Assembly: GCA_028285145.1 (NCBI GenBank)
Contig: JANQQC010000008.1
Span: 1 to 52,747, forward strand
Length of the DNA: 52,747 nt
Source of the DNA: Hyphomonadaceae bacterium
Lineage (GTDB): Bacteria; Pseudomonadota; Alphaproteobacteria; Caulobacterales; Hyphomonadaceae
Direction of reading: 5' to 3'
Both the position numbers and the translations under genes were made by a program. Below, one piece after another: positions 27,416-34,777 of the stretch (position 1 is its first letter; each line of letters begins with the position of its first letter). The notes beneath the pieces were generated by a model. The model worked only from the letters and a program-made list of their open reading frames with translations, searched no databases and was not told the origin of the DNA.

Positions 27416-28690
27416 CTAGACCATGGTGAATCGGCTCGGCGCGGGCAGCCGGACAGCGAAGAGAGCTGTGGTGAGCATAAGAGCGAAGCCGCTCGCGCCA
27501 GCGACAGAGGCTAAGGCGGTGGCGTAGAGTCCAAAGCTGGACGCTAATGCAAAGGGCGCGAGAACACTGACGGCAAAGCCGATTGTGCAGAGGAGCTCGG
27601 TGGCGGTTTCACCCAGGGCTCTGGCCCTCATACGAGCGCCATCGACCAGCAAACGCGCCGGGCCACCAAGGCATAGCAGGGCGACAAGCGGTGCAGCGCT
27701 CGCCCAACGCTCGCTGAAGACGATGGGCACGTAAACAAGGGCCGCTCCGGCCTGAGCGACGTAAGCTAAGCCGAGTGGGAGGCTCAACCGGAAGAGCGCG
27801 CGCCGATAGCTGTCGGCGACGTCCGCCGCCTTGCAGAGGTGTGGGTAGATAGCGTTCGAGAAGGCGCGGTTCAGCGCAGAAGATACGCCCAGGCCGGCAT
27901 TGAAGGCGAAGTAGTATAGGCCAAGCGCCTCGACACCGAGGGTCAGCGAGACGATGACCTTGTCCATCTGATCTCGAAAGGCGGTGAGAAGTTCTGCGCC
28001 GAGCACGGGCAGGGAGAAATGAAGGATGCCCCGGACGGGCGCGCAGCCGGCGGCGTGGTCTCGTTTCCAAGGGCGACCATGGAGAACGCCGCACAACCAG
28101 ACCGGCGTTGTCAGAAGCTTGGGTAAGACAATCGCCCAGGCCCCCGCGCCGCTCAAGGCGAGGATCGCGGTAAGGAGATGGTCGGTGACAGCTTGCGCAG
28201 AGGCGACGCCGGCGAGACGTTTCATGTTCTGTGCGCGCAGCAATGTGTAGGCGTGCACCAGGCCGAAGGGCATGATGAGATATGTGACGGCGAGGAGCGC
28301 GATCATCGCACCGAGGTCTTTGCCCGGCAGCAGGGTTTCGACCGCGAGACCGATACCAATCTGGATCGCGGCGAGCCCTAGACAGACGATCCACATCAGT
28401 CTGTAAGCGGTGTTCGCCGTTGTGTGGAAAGTCTTGTCGCAGGCGCGTACGACAGCCGCGCCGACGCCATTCTCTGTGAAGACGCGGATCAGTTCGTAGA
28501 TCGTGACAGCGACGGCTGCGACGCCGAAGGCAGCGGCATCGAGCTGCCGGGCGAGAACGATGGCGGCGAGGATCCGGCCGAGACGGCTGACGAGTTCAGC
28601 GCCGGTCAGCCAGCCGACACTCCTGGCGAGCCTGTCTGCGCCGAGACGGGCGATGCGGTTTTTGGTTTTGGTCAGCGTCTTCGCAGGCAA
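27416..28690 (-). CDS. Oligosaccharide flippase (Wzx-like)
   Basis: A 424-residue polytopic protein of the polysaccharide transporter/MOP superfamily, with about twelve hydrophobic segments. It opens with RSVGWLTGAELVSRLGRILAAIVLARQLDAAAFGVAAVA, whose pieces match the first helix of Wzx proteins, and has GLYYFAFNAGLG in the central region. It should turn the lipid-linked repeat unit to the periplasmic face for the Wzy-like protein. First gene of the minus-strand operon; its upstream region is shared with the divergent GT26-transferase fusion gene and contains LuxO-box-like sites. Confidence 0.88.
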   Translation of the reverse strand: MPAKTLTKTKNRIARLGADRLARSVGWLTGAELVSRLGRILAAIVLARQLDAAAFGVAAVAVTIYELIRVFTENGVGAAVVRACDKTFHTTANTAYRLMWIVCLGLAAIQIGIGLAVETLLPGKDLGAMIALLAVTYLIMPFGLVHAYTLLRAQNMKRLAGVASAQAVTDHLLTAILALSGAGAWAIVLPKLLTTPVWLCGVLHGRPWKRDHAAGCAPVRGILHFSLPVLGAELLTAFRDQMDKVIVSLTLGVEALGLYYFAFNAGLGVSSALNRAFSNAIYPHLCKAADVADSYRRALFRLSLPLGLAYVAQAGAALVYVPIVFSERWASAAPLVALLCLGGPARLLVDGARMRARALGETATELLCTIGFAVSVLAPFALASSFGLYATALASVAGASGFALMLTTALFAVRLPAPSRFTMV

Positions 28691-28816
28691 GGCCGTCTCC
28701 CTCTTGGGTTGGCCTTTTCCGTTTCAAGAAGGGCTCCACTTCAGTGTAGCATCAGGTGATGTCGCAACCCTCTGTATTTATTGAGTTATTTGAAGTGGCA
28801 TCGCGTCGGGAGGCGT

Positions 28817-28870
28817 TTGCAGTTTGCGGGGGTCATGCAAGTTGCGGCGATGGGATGATGCAAATCGCGT
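28817..28870. promoter_or_regulatory. Three LuxO-box-like sites between the flippase and the initiating transferase genes
   Basis: Related sites lie in the 305-base divergent gap (28691-28995): TTGCAGTTTGCGG at 28817-28829, ATGCAAGTTGCGG at 28835-28847 (core GCAAGTTGC is a perfect palindrome), and ATGCAAATCGCGT at 28859-28871. Centres are 18 and 24 bases apart. They fit TTGCA-N3-TGCAA with two or more mismatches each. The rest of the gap is AT-rich with no gene. Confidence 0.5.
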
Positions 28871-28944
28871 AAGCTCTCGGGCTTTTTTTAGCAGCGTTTT
28901 TTGCACGTCATTGAATTTGTTGACGTAATTGCTTTTTGGCAACT

Positions 28945-28960
28945 CGGAACGGTGCCTGCG
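28945..28960 (+). promoter_or_regulatory. Weak candidate sigma-54 promoter of the GT26-transferase fusion
   Basis: CGGAACGGTGCCTGCG has GG at 28946-28947 and GC at 28958-28959 with the ten-base spacing of -24/-12 promoters, but only part of the flanking consensus. It lies about 75-130 bases downstream of the three LuxO-box-like sites and about 36 bases before the ATG at 28996. Confidence 0.25.
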
Positions 28961-28995
28961 ACGTGTTGGTCGATCAACATGAACAGGAGTGGACC

Positions 28996-30432
28996 ATGCC
29001 GAACCAAACGACCCATGCACTGAATATCGCTTTAAAAAGTCCGCCGCGACCCCATGTCGGGCCGCGGCGCGCCTTGAAGCGTTCAAACGTTCTCGGGTTT
29101 AATCTTGTGAATGCGACCATGGCCGAAGCGGTCTACTGGATTGCCGATCGCGCCCAGTCTCGGACACCGACGCAGGTCGCATTCCTGAATGCGCATTGCG
29201 CCAACCTCGCAAGACGCAACTGGCGCTACGCCGACACGCTTAAGAATGTCGATGCACTGCTGCCGGACGGGTCTGGTATTGCGCTTGCTGCGAAGCTCGA
29301 CCAGCAACCACTCGGCGATAATCTCAATGGGACAGACCTCTTCGGATCGCTTTGTCGCTGTCTCGCCTTTCGCAAGATTCCCGTCTTCTTCCTCGGCGGG
29401 CATAAGGGTGTCGCGGAAGCGACCGCCCGCAATGCGCAAGACGCATGTCCGCAGCTGAAGGTCGCCGGCCATAAGCACGGATACTTCACGCCGCGCGAAG
29501 AAGACGAGGTCATTCAGGAAATCAACAATTCCGGCGCGCGCGTTGTCTTCGTGGCCTTTGGCGTGCCGGATCAGGATGTCTGGCTCGCGCGCATTCGACA
29601 TCGACTTCACGCCCCTGTCGTTCTCGGCGTTGGCGGCCTTTTTGATTTCGTATCCGGGCGTATTCCCCGTGCGCCGGAATGGATGCGCCACGCGGGCATC
29701 GAGTGGATCTACCGTCTGAAGTGCGAACCGCGCCGCATGTGGCGGCGTTATCTGTTGGGCAATCTGCCTTTCACCGGGCATGCCCTTGGCTATGCTTTGA
29801 GGCGGCGCAGCAAGACGGCGCTTCGCAAATTCGACCGGCTCGCGGCGCGATGCATTGATGTGGCGGCGTCGGCTGTTGGGCTGGCGTTGCTTTCACCTCT
29901 ACTGGCGGCCATGGCGATTGCGATCCGTCTGGAGAGCAAGGGCCCAGCGCTCTACAGACAGATACGTATCGGCGAAAACGGGGCCCCATTCGAGATTGTG
30001 AAGTTTCGCTCGATGCGAACCGACGGTCCGAGCCAACTAGAGCTTCAGCAAACAGCGAATGACCGCGCCGATGGTGTAACTTTCAAACTGAAGCAAGATC
30101 CGCGCATTACGGGCGTCGGCAGGTTTATCCGCAAGTACTCCATTGATGAGCTTCCGCAGCTTTGGAATGTCTTGAAAGGCGAGATGTCCCTTGTTGGACC
30201 GCGTCCTGCTTTGCCGAGCGAGGTGGAGAAGTATTCGAAGGTTGAGCGCCGCCGGCTCAATGGAAAACCGGGGATTACATGTCTCTGGCAGATCTCGGGT
30301 CGCGCCGATCTGCCCTTTGATCGACAGGTTGTGCTCGACGTTGCTTACCTGAAGGCGCGGTCGGTCTGGTTTGATCTCTGGATCCTAATACGCACGCCGA
30401 TTGCGGTCATCACAGCGCGAGGCGCGTACTAA
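28996..30432 (+). CDS. Fusion of WecG/TagA/CpsF glycosyltransferase and initiating phosphoglycosyl transferase
   Basis: A 478-residue two-domain enzyme. Residues 30-260 are a GT26 (WecG/TagA/CpsF) domain, with FLNAHCANLARRN, LLPDGSGIALAAK, FFLGGHKGVAEATA, VAFGVPDQDVWLA and GVGGLFDFVSGRIPRAP. Residues 270-478 are a bacterial sugar transferase with a membrane hairpin (VAASAVGLALLSPLLAAMAIAI), IVKFRSMRTD, ITGVGRFIRKYSIDELPQLWNVLKGEMSLVGPRP in pieces, and the catalytic-type DE pair. The second domain starts the repeat unit by moving a sugar phosphate to undecaprenyl phosphate; the first would add the next sugar. ATG 28996 follows AGGAG by seven bases; the earlier TTG at 28936 lies in the promoter region. 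It is transcribed toward the kinase. Confidence 0.93.
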   Translation: MPNQTTHALNIALKSPPRPHVGPRRALKRSNVLGFNLVNATMAEAVYWIADRAQSRTPTQVAFLNAHCANLARRNWRYADTLKNVDALLPDGSGIALAAKLDQQPLGDNLNGTDLFGSLCRCLAFRKIPVFFLGGHKGVAEATARNAQDACPQLKVAGHKHGYFTPREEDEVIQEINNSGARVVFVAFGVPDQDVWLARIRHRLHAPVVLGVGGLFDFVSGRIPRAPEWMRHAGIEWIYRLKCEPRRMWRRYLLGNLPFTGHALGYALRRRSKTALRKFDRLAARCIDVAASAVGLALLSPLLAAMAIAIRLESKGPALYRQIRIGENGAPFEIVKFRSMRTDGPSQLELQQTANDRADGVTFKLKQDPRITGVGRFIRKYSIDELPQLWNVLKGEMSLVGPRPALPSEVEKYSKVERRRLNGKPGITCLWQISGRADLPFDRQVVLDVAYLKARSVWFDLWILIRTPIAVITARGAY

Positions 30433-30449
30433 GCAAACGCTAACAAATG

Positions 30450-30597
30450 CTGCAATTTGCAACTGCTTTCTTCGCAAATTGCAAAACAGCATGTGGCTAT
30501 ATGCAACGGCACAAAGCGATGTTGGCTAAGCAGGCGAGTCAATGCGCTGATAAATATAGAAAAATCCAATTTATGGATTGTGCGTCGCAAATTGCAG
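30450..30597. promoter_or_regulatory. LuxO-box-like sites and candidate sigma-54 promoter upstream of the hybrid kinase
   Basis: CTGCAATTTGCAA (30450-30462) and TCGCAAATTGCAA (30472-30484) each match TTGCA-N3-TGCAA at 12 of 13 positions or its GCAA-N-TTGC core, with centres 22 bases apart, two helical turns. A third, TCGCAAATTGCAG, lies at 30585-30597. A weak GG-N10-GC (GG 30575-30576, GC 30587-30588, TGG-N10-GCA) could be a -24/-12 promoter overlapped by the third site, which would allow feedback on kinase expression. Confidence 0.5.
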
Positions 30598-30627
30598 CCA
30601 ACCAATGGAGGATTAAAGGGGCTGCCA

Positions 30628-32967
30628 ATGCCGAAAAAACTGCACGCGACGCCGAAGCACGAACTCTATGAGGGCCAGATGGCTGACGGCGCACAAACTC
30701 TTGCACTTATTGAGCGTGATGCAGCGCTAAGAAACGCTGTGATCGATGCTGCGCTTGATTGCATCATTATGATGGATCAAGACGGGCGGATCGTTGAATT
30801 CAATCCGGCGGCTGAGAAAGTCTTTGGATACAGCCGCGACGAAGCCATCGGCGCAAAGCTGGCGGATCTTGTCGTCCCTGAAGACCTCAGAGGCGCTCAC
30901 AGCTCAGGTCTGTCACGCTATCTGAAAACCGGGGAACACAAGGTCCTCAATCAGCGTGTTGAAGTGCCGGCGGTGAACAAGGCGGGCGACAAGCTGCTGG
31001 TTGAACTCGCTATCTCGCCGGTCGAATTCGATGGGCAGACATTCTTTTCTGGGTATCTCCGGGACATCACTGAAGCCAATGCGGCGCGAGAGAAATTGCG
31101 GGCCTCTGAGGAGCGCTTTCAAAGTCTGTTCGAGCTTTCGCCAGATGCCATTGTTGTCATCAACAGCAAGGGCGAAATCGTCGATGCGAATTCGCGAGCC
31201 TGCGAAGTCGTCGGGCTGGAGAAGTCCGCGCTTCTAAAAAAGAGCGCGCTTGAATTTGTCCCAGAAGACCAGCTTCCTCATGCCTCTGGTGGTATGATGT
31301 CGGCGGCCGAAGGCGATACTGTGAAAGTGCAGGTCGACTTCCTGAATGCTTCTGGCGCGCGCATCCCGACTGAGGTGGTCGGCTGTCAGATCGATACGGA
31401 AACGGGACCTGTTTTTCATGGCGTCGTACGAGATATCTCAGAGCGCATCGCTTCTGAAAACCAGCTACGCATGGCCAAAGAAGCAGCCGAACAGGCGAAC
31501 GCGGCGAAGTCAGATTTCCTGGCGAACATGTCTCACGAAGTGCGCACGCCTCTGAATGGCGTCATCGGCTCTCTGTCTCTTATAGACAGATCTGACCTCG
31601 ATACTGAGCGAGCGTCGTTGATCAAGACAGCGGAACGCTCGGCGGAAACGCTCCTGACGCTCATTGATGACGTGCTGGATCTTTCCCGAATCGAAGCGGG
31701 CGAGATCGACCTGGAAGAAAGCCCATTCGCGCCCTCTGAGTTTTCGACGATCATTACCGAACTCTTCGCTCCGGCGGCCGATAAGAAAAGCGTCGATCTA
31801 ACAACACGTCTGAATGTTCCTGAAGGTCTCATGAAAGCCGATATTGGCAAGATCCGCCAGGTTCTCGTCAATCTAGTCGGTAATGCACTGAAGTTCACTC
31901 AGCGCGGACAGGTTCATGTCGGCATTGAGTACCTTGGAAACGACGCCGAAGGCGAACTGAAGTTCGAAGTTCGCGACACCGGCATAGGGATATCGAAATC
32001 AGACCAGGTTCGCCTTTTCGATCGCTTTAAGCAGGCGGACTCTTCGCGTTCAAAGGCGCATGGCGGCGCAGGTCTTGGACTGGCCATATGCAAAGAGCTT
32101 GTGGCGATTATGGACGGAACGATTTCCGTAAGCAGCGCGCCAGGCGTGGGCTCCACCTTTTCGTTCAGCGTACCTGTCCGCCGGTCGGCAGCCGATACGC
32201 CATGCGATGCTGGCGACATTAACTCTGTAGGAGAGTTGATGGGGCGGGTGCTGATCGCTGAGGACAGTGAAACCAACGCAATGGTCGCCAAGAAAATGCT
32301 CGACCGGCTCGGGCTTGATTATCAGCATGTCAGCGATGGCGCTGCGGCGGTGGACGCGGCACTGACAGGTGCCTTCGACATTGTTCTGATGGATGTCTCC
32401 ATGCCTGTAATGGATGGCCTTGAGGCGACCCGTGTCTTACGGGAGCGAGGATTTGAAAAACCGGTCATCGCTATGACCGCCCACGCGTTGAAAGGCGACA
32501 AGGATGAAGCCATGTCGTCTGGCATGACAGCTTATCTGACGAAGCCTGTTCGTCCTGTCGCGCTTCGGGAAGCGCTGGAGCAATGGCTGCCGGCCCAGGC
32601 TGTTGATGCCGAACAAGAAACGGTATCGCCGTCTGGTCTGGATGTGTCCGCCATTGAAGATCTGTGGGCGGATGATTTGGAAACCTACGCCGAGATCGGC
32701 AAGATCTTCATGGACGAACTCAAGTGGCGTCTTCCAGGCCTACGGACAGAAAACCTGTCCGAACTTGAACATCATGCGCATTCTCTAAAGGGCGCATCTG
32801 CGAATATCGGAGCAACAGAGCTCAGCCGGCTGGCCGCTGAGCTGGAGGCCCTAGCGCGTTCGAACCGCTCTGAGCGCACGACGGCTCTGATCGATGCGAT
32901 CGATGCGGAGGCCGCCTGTGTCCAGCAGGAACTCGTGACCAAGTATTTCGATGGAGCTGTCGCATGA
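30628..32967 (+). CDS. Cytosolic hybrid histidine kinase: PAS-PAS-HisKA-HATPase-REC-HPt
   Basis: A 779-residue phosphorelay kinase with no membrane segment. PAS 1 starts near residue 35 (ALDCIIMMDQDGRIVEFNPAAE), PAS 2 near 155 (LFELSPDAIVVINSKGEIVDAN). The H-box is FLANMSHEVRTPLNG with H303, the N-box VLVNLVGNALKFTQRG, and the G-box GGAGLGLAICKEL. A receiver domain has D589 (VLMDVSMPVMDG) and the C-terminal HPt has H718 (HHAHSLKGASANIG). Phosphate would pass H303-D589-H718 and then to the response regulator whose gene overlaps its stop by ATGA. I start it at ATG 30628; an in-frame extension to 30457 covers the regulatory sites and lacks protein character. The signal is unknown; PAS domains often sense redox or small ligands. 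Confidence 0.95.
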   Translation: MPKKLHATPKHELYEGQMADGAQTLALIERDAALRNAVIDAALDCIIMMDQDGRIVEFNPAAEKVFGYSRDEAIGAKLADLVVPEDLRGAHSSGLSRYLKTGEHKVLNQRVEVPAVNKAGDKLLVELAISPVEFDGQTFFSGYLRDITEANAAREKLRASEERFQSLFELSPDAIVVINSKGEIVDANSRACEVVGLEKSALLKKSALEFVPEDQLPHASGGMMSAAEGDTVKVQVDFLNASGARIPTEVVGCQIDTETGPVFHGVVRDISERIASENQLRMAKEAAEQANAAKSDFLANMSHEVRTPLNGVIGSLSLIDRSDLDTERASLIKTAERSAETLLTLIDDVLDLSRIEAGEIDLEESPFAPSEFSTIITELFAPAADKKSVDLTTRLNVPEGLMKADIGKIRQVLVNLVGNALKFTQRGQVHVGIEYLGNDAEGELKFEVRDTGIGISKSDQVRLFDRFKQADSSRSKAHGGAGLGLAICKELVAIMDGTISVSSAPGVGSTFSFSVPVRRSAADTPCDAGDINSVGELMGRVLIAEDSETNAMVAKKMLDRLGLDYQHVSDGAAAVDAALTGAFDIVLMDVSMPVMDGLEATRVLRERGFEKPVIAMTAHALKGDKDEAMSSGMTAYLTKPVRPVALREALEQWLPAQAVDAEQETVSPSGLDVSAIEDLWADDLETYAEIGKIFMDELKWRLPGLRTENLSELEHHAHSLKGASANIGATELSRLAAELEALARSNRSERTTALIDAIDAEAACVQQELVTKYFDGAVA

Positions 32968-34382
32968 CCCATTCCGGAAAACTATTGATCGTTGAAGATA
33001 CGCCCTCGCTCGCGAGAACCTACGAAGCGCATATGCGCTCAGAGTTTGAAGTGGTCGAGATCGCAGACACAGGGGCAAAGGCGCTGCAGAGCGTCGCCGC
33101 TGAGGTGCCAAGCTGCATATTACTCGATCTAAAACTTCCAGATGCCGACGGTTTGGATCTACTCGACAGGTGGGTGAACGAGGGGCTCGCTGCGCCTGTT
33201 GTCGTAATCACCGCCAACGGCGCGATGTCTATCGCAGTTGATGCCATGAAGCGCGGTGCGGCGGACTTCATTGTTAAGCCGACGACGGCTGAGCGTTTGA
33301 AGATTACCATTCAAAATGCGCTTGAGAACTTCCAGCTCAAGACGGTTGTTGCAACCTATGAAGCGGAAGTCGACCGTACCGATTTCTGCGGGATTGTCGG
33401 CCGATCGCTGGTTATGCAGGGCGTGTTCAAATCGATTGAAGCTGCAGCCCCATCGAAAGCCAGCGTCTTCATCACCGGCGAAACAGGGACAGGCAAGGAG
33501 CTTGCTGCCCGCGCTGTCCACGAAATGAGCCCGCGCCGAAAGGCTAAGTTTGTCGCGCTCAATTGCGGTGCCATCCCGAAAGACCTGATCGAGAGCGAGA
33601 TCTTCGGTCATGTCAAAGGTGCCTTTACCGGCGCCACGGCGGACAGAGTGGGCGCGGCCCAGCTGGCCGAAGGTGGTACGCTATTTCTGGATGAGCTGGG
33701 AGAGATGCCTATAGAGCTTCAGCCGAAGCTGCTTCGTTTCATTCAACTGGGTGAGTACTCCCGTGTGGGCGAGACTCAAGTTCGAACCGCCGACATCAGG
33801 ATTGTCGCGGCGACCAACCGTGACCCGCTCCAGGCTGTACGCGAAGGCAAGCTCCGCGAGGACCTGTATTACCGATTGCATGTGATCCCGGTTGCATTAC
33901 CGGCCCTCAAAGAGCGCGGTGCTGATGTGCTGTTGCTCGCCGAGAAGTTCCTTGCACGGTTTGCGAATGAGGAGGGCAAATCCTTTTCCGGTTTTGCCCG
34001 CGACGCTGAGGAGTGGCTCGTTTCATACAGTTGGCCGGGCAATGTCCGTGAACTTGAAAATCTGTTGCGCCAGATCGTTGTCCTGAATGAAGGCGGCGAG
34101 GTCTCGCGAGATCAATTGCCGAGGCCTGTCGTTCACATTTCGGAGGCGCGGGCGAGACAAGGAAGCGCTGAGACTGTGCTCGAGAGCGTCGCTGGCCCAG
34201 AGCCCGACTATGGGTTGGAGCCGCTCTGGGTGACCGAAAAAAGAGCTATCGAACGTGCCATCGCATTATGCCGTGGAAACATTGTCGCCGCCGCCAAGCA
34301 ACTGCAGATCAATCCATCGACGATTTATCGAAAGAAGCAGACATGGGAACGCGCTGGCTCCGAAGAGACCAAAGCGGGCTAA
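32964..34382 (+). CDS. Sigma-54-dependent response regulator (NtrC/LuxO family)
   Basis: A 472-residue regulator. The receiver domain has the phospho-acceptor D55 (CILLDLKLPDADG). The AAA+ domain has GETGTGKELAARAVHE (Walker A), the sigma-54-contacting GAFTGA within FGHVKGAFTGATADR, and GGTLFLDELGEMP (Walker B). The C-terminal Fis-type helix-turn-helix is IERAIALCRGNIVAAAKQL followed by QINPSTIYRKK. All parts needed to open sigma-54 promoters are present. It is co-transcribed with the hybrid kinase (four-base overlap). Because Vibrio LuxO, also fed by an HPt protein, binds TTGCA-N3-TGCAA, the similar sites at 20.4, 28.8 and 30.5 kb are its probable targets. Confidence 0.95.
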   Translation: MTHSGKLLIVEDTPSLARTYEAHMRSEFEVVEIADTGAKALQSVAAEVPSCILLDLKLPDADGLDLLDRWVNEGLAAPVVVITANGAMSIAVDAMKRGAADFIVKPTTAERLKITIQNALENFQLKTVVATYEAEVDRTDFCGIVGRSLVMQGVFKSIEAAAPSKASVFITGETGTGKELAARAVHEMSPRRKAKFVALNCGAIPKDLIESEIFGHVKGAFTGATADRVGAAQLAEGGTLFLDELGEMPIELQPKLLRFIQLGEYSRVGETQVRTADIRIVAATNRDPLQAVREGKLREDLYYRLHVIPVALPALKERGADVLLLAEKFLARFANEEGKSFSGFARDAEEWLVSYSWPGNVRELENLLRQIVVLNEGGEVSRDQLPRPVVHISEARARQGSAETVLESVAGPEPDYGLEPLWVTEKRAIERAIALCRGNIVAAAKQLQINPSTIYRKKQTWERAGSEETKAG

Positions 34383-34777
34383 GCGTGCTGTCTGGGTGCG
34401 CTTTTGTCTGAACAGAGTGGTCAGACCTGGCGGATTGCCGGACTGTTTAGCGACCGTTGAGATTCGATAATGAGACGTCGGTCCAGACATCATCATCTTC
34501 TTTGGTTCTTACTCAGCAAATCGCGAGCGGCTTGGAACGCTTCACATCGGCCACTGACGATGTCTGCTTTCGCGATGGAGTAGGTGCTTTTCATTAACCT
34601 GCTGAAGGCTGTCGGCTTCAGGTGAGATGATGATCCATTGTGCGGGTAGAATTGCGGGTATCGACTTAATGGACCTGCGATTAAAATAATAATATCAATC
34701 GAATAGGCTCATATGGTGAGTCCTCTTCTGCGCCATTCCTATTCCTTTTTGCCTTTTCTGATCATAAGGCCCGTCGG
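34383..34777. other. Intergenic right arm of the island
   Basis: A 395-base stretch with no gene. It holds two TGCGGGTA copies 12 bases apart (34641-34648, 34653-34660), an AT-rich tract (about 34680-34702), and the attR-like repeat at 34718-34730. The rest shows nothing I can name. Confidence 0.5.
34718..34730 (+). repeat. attR-like copy of the tRNA-Leu 3' end
   Basis: GAGTCCTCTTCTG repeats 19960-19972 exactly and in the same orientation, followed by CGCCATT where the tRNA has GGCACCAT. Two TGCGGGTA motifs and an AT-rich stretch lie just to its left, the expected layout for an attachment-site arm. Confidence 0.5.

Larger units (their letters stand above)
19960..34730. mobile_element. Putative genomic island at tRNA-Leu carrying a polysaccharide system and its regulators
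   Basis: The bounds are the 3' end of tRNA-Leu(CAG) and a 13-base copy of it, GAGTCCTCTTCTG, at 34718-34730. TGCGGGTA motifs, of the kind seen as integrase arm sites, lie inside both ends: once at 20103-20110 and twice at 34641-34648 and 34653-34660. The interior is a self-contained set of export, polymerisation, transferase, flippase and regulatory genes. No integrase or excisionase gene is visible, so this would be a decayed or trans-mobilised element. The limits are inferred. Confidence 0.55.

Noticed and set aside
30457..30627. 57-residue N-terminal extension of the hybrid kinase
   Set aside because: It covers the LuxO-like sites and lacks protein character; ATG 30628 precedes the first PAS domain.
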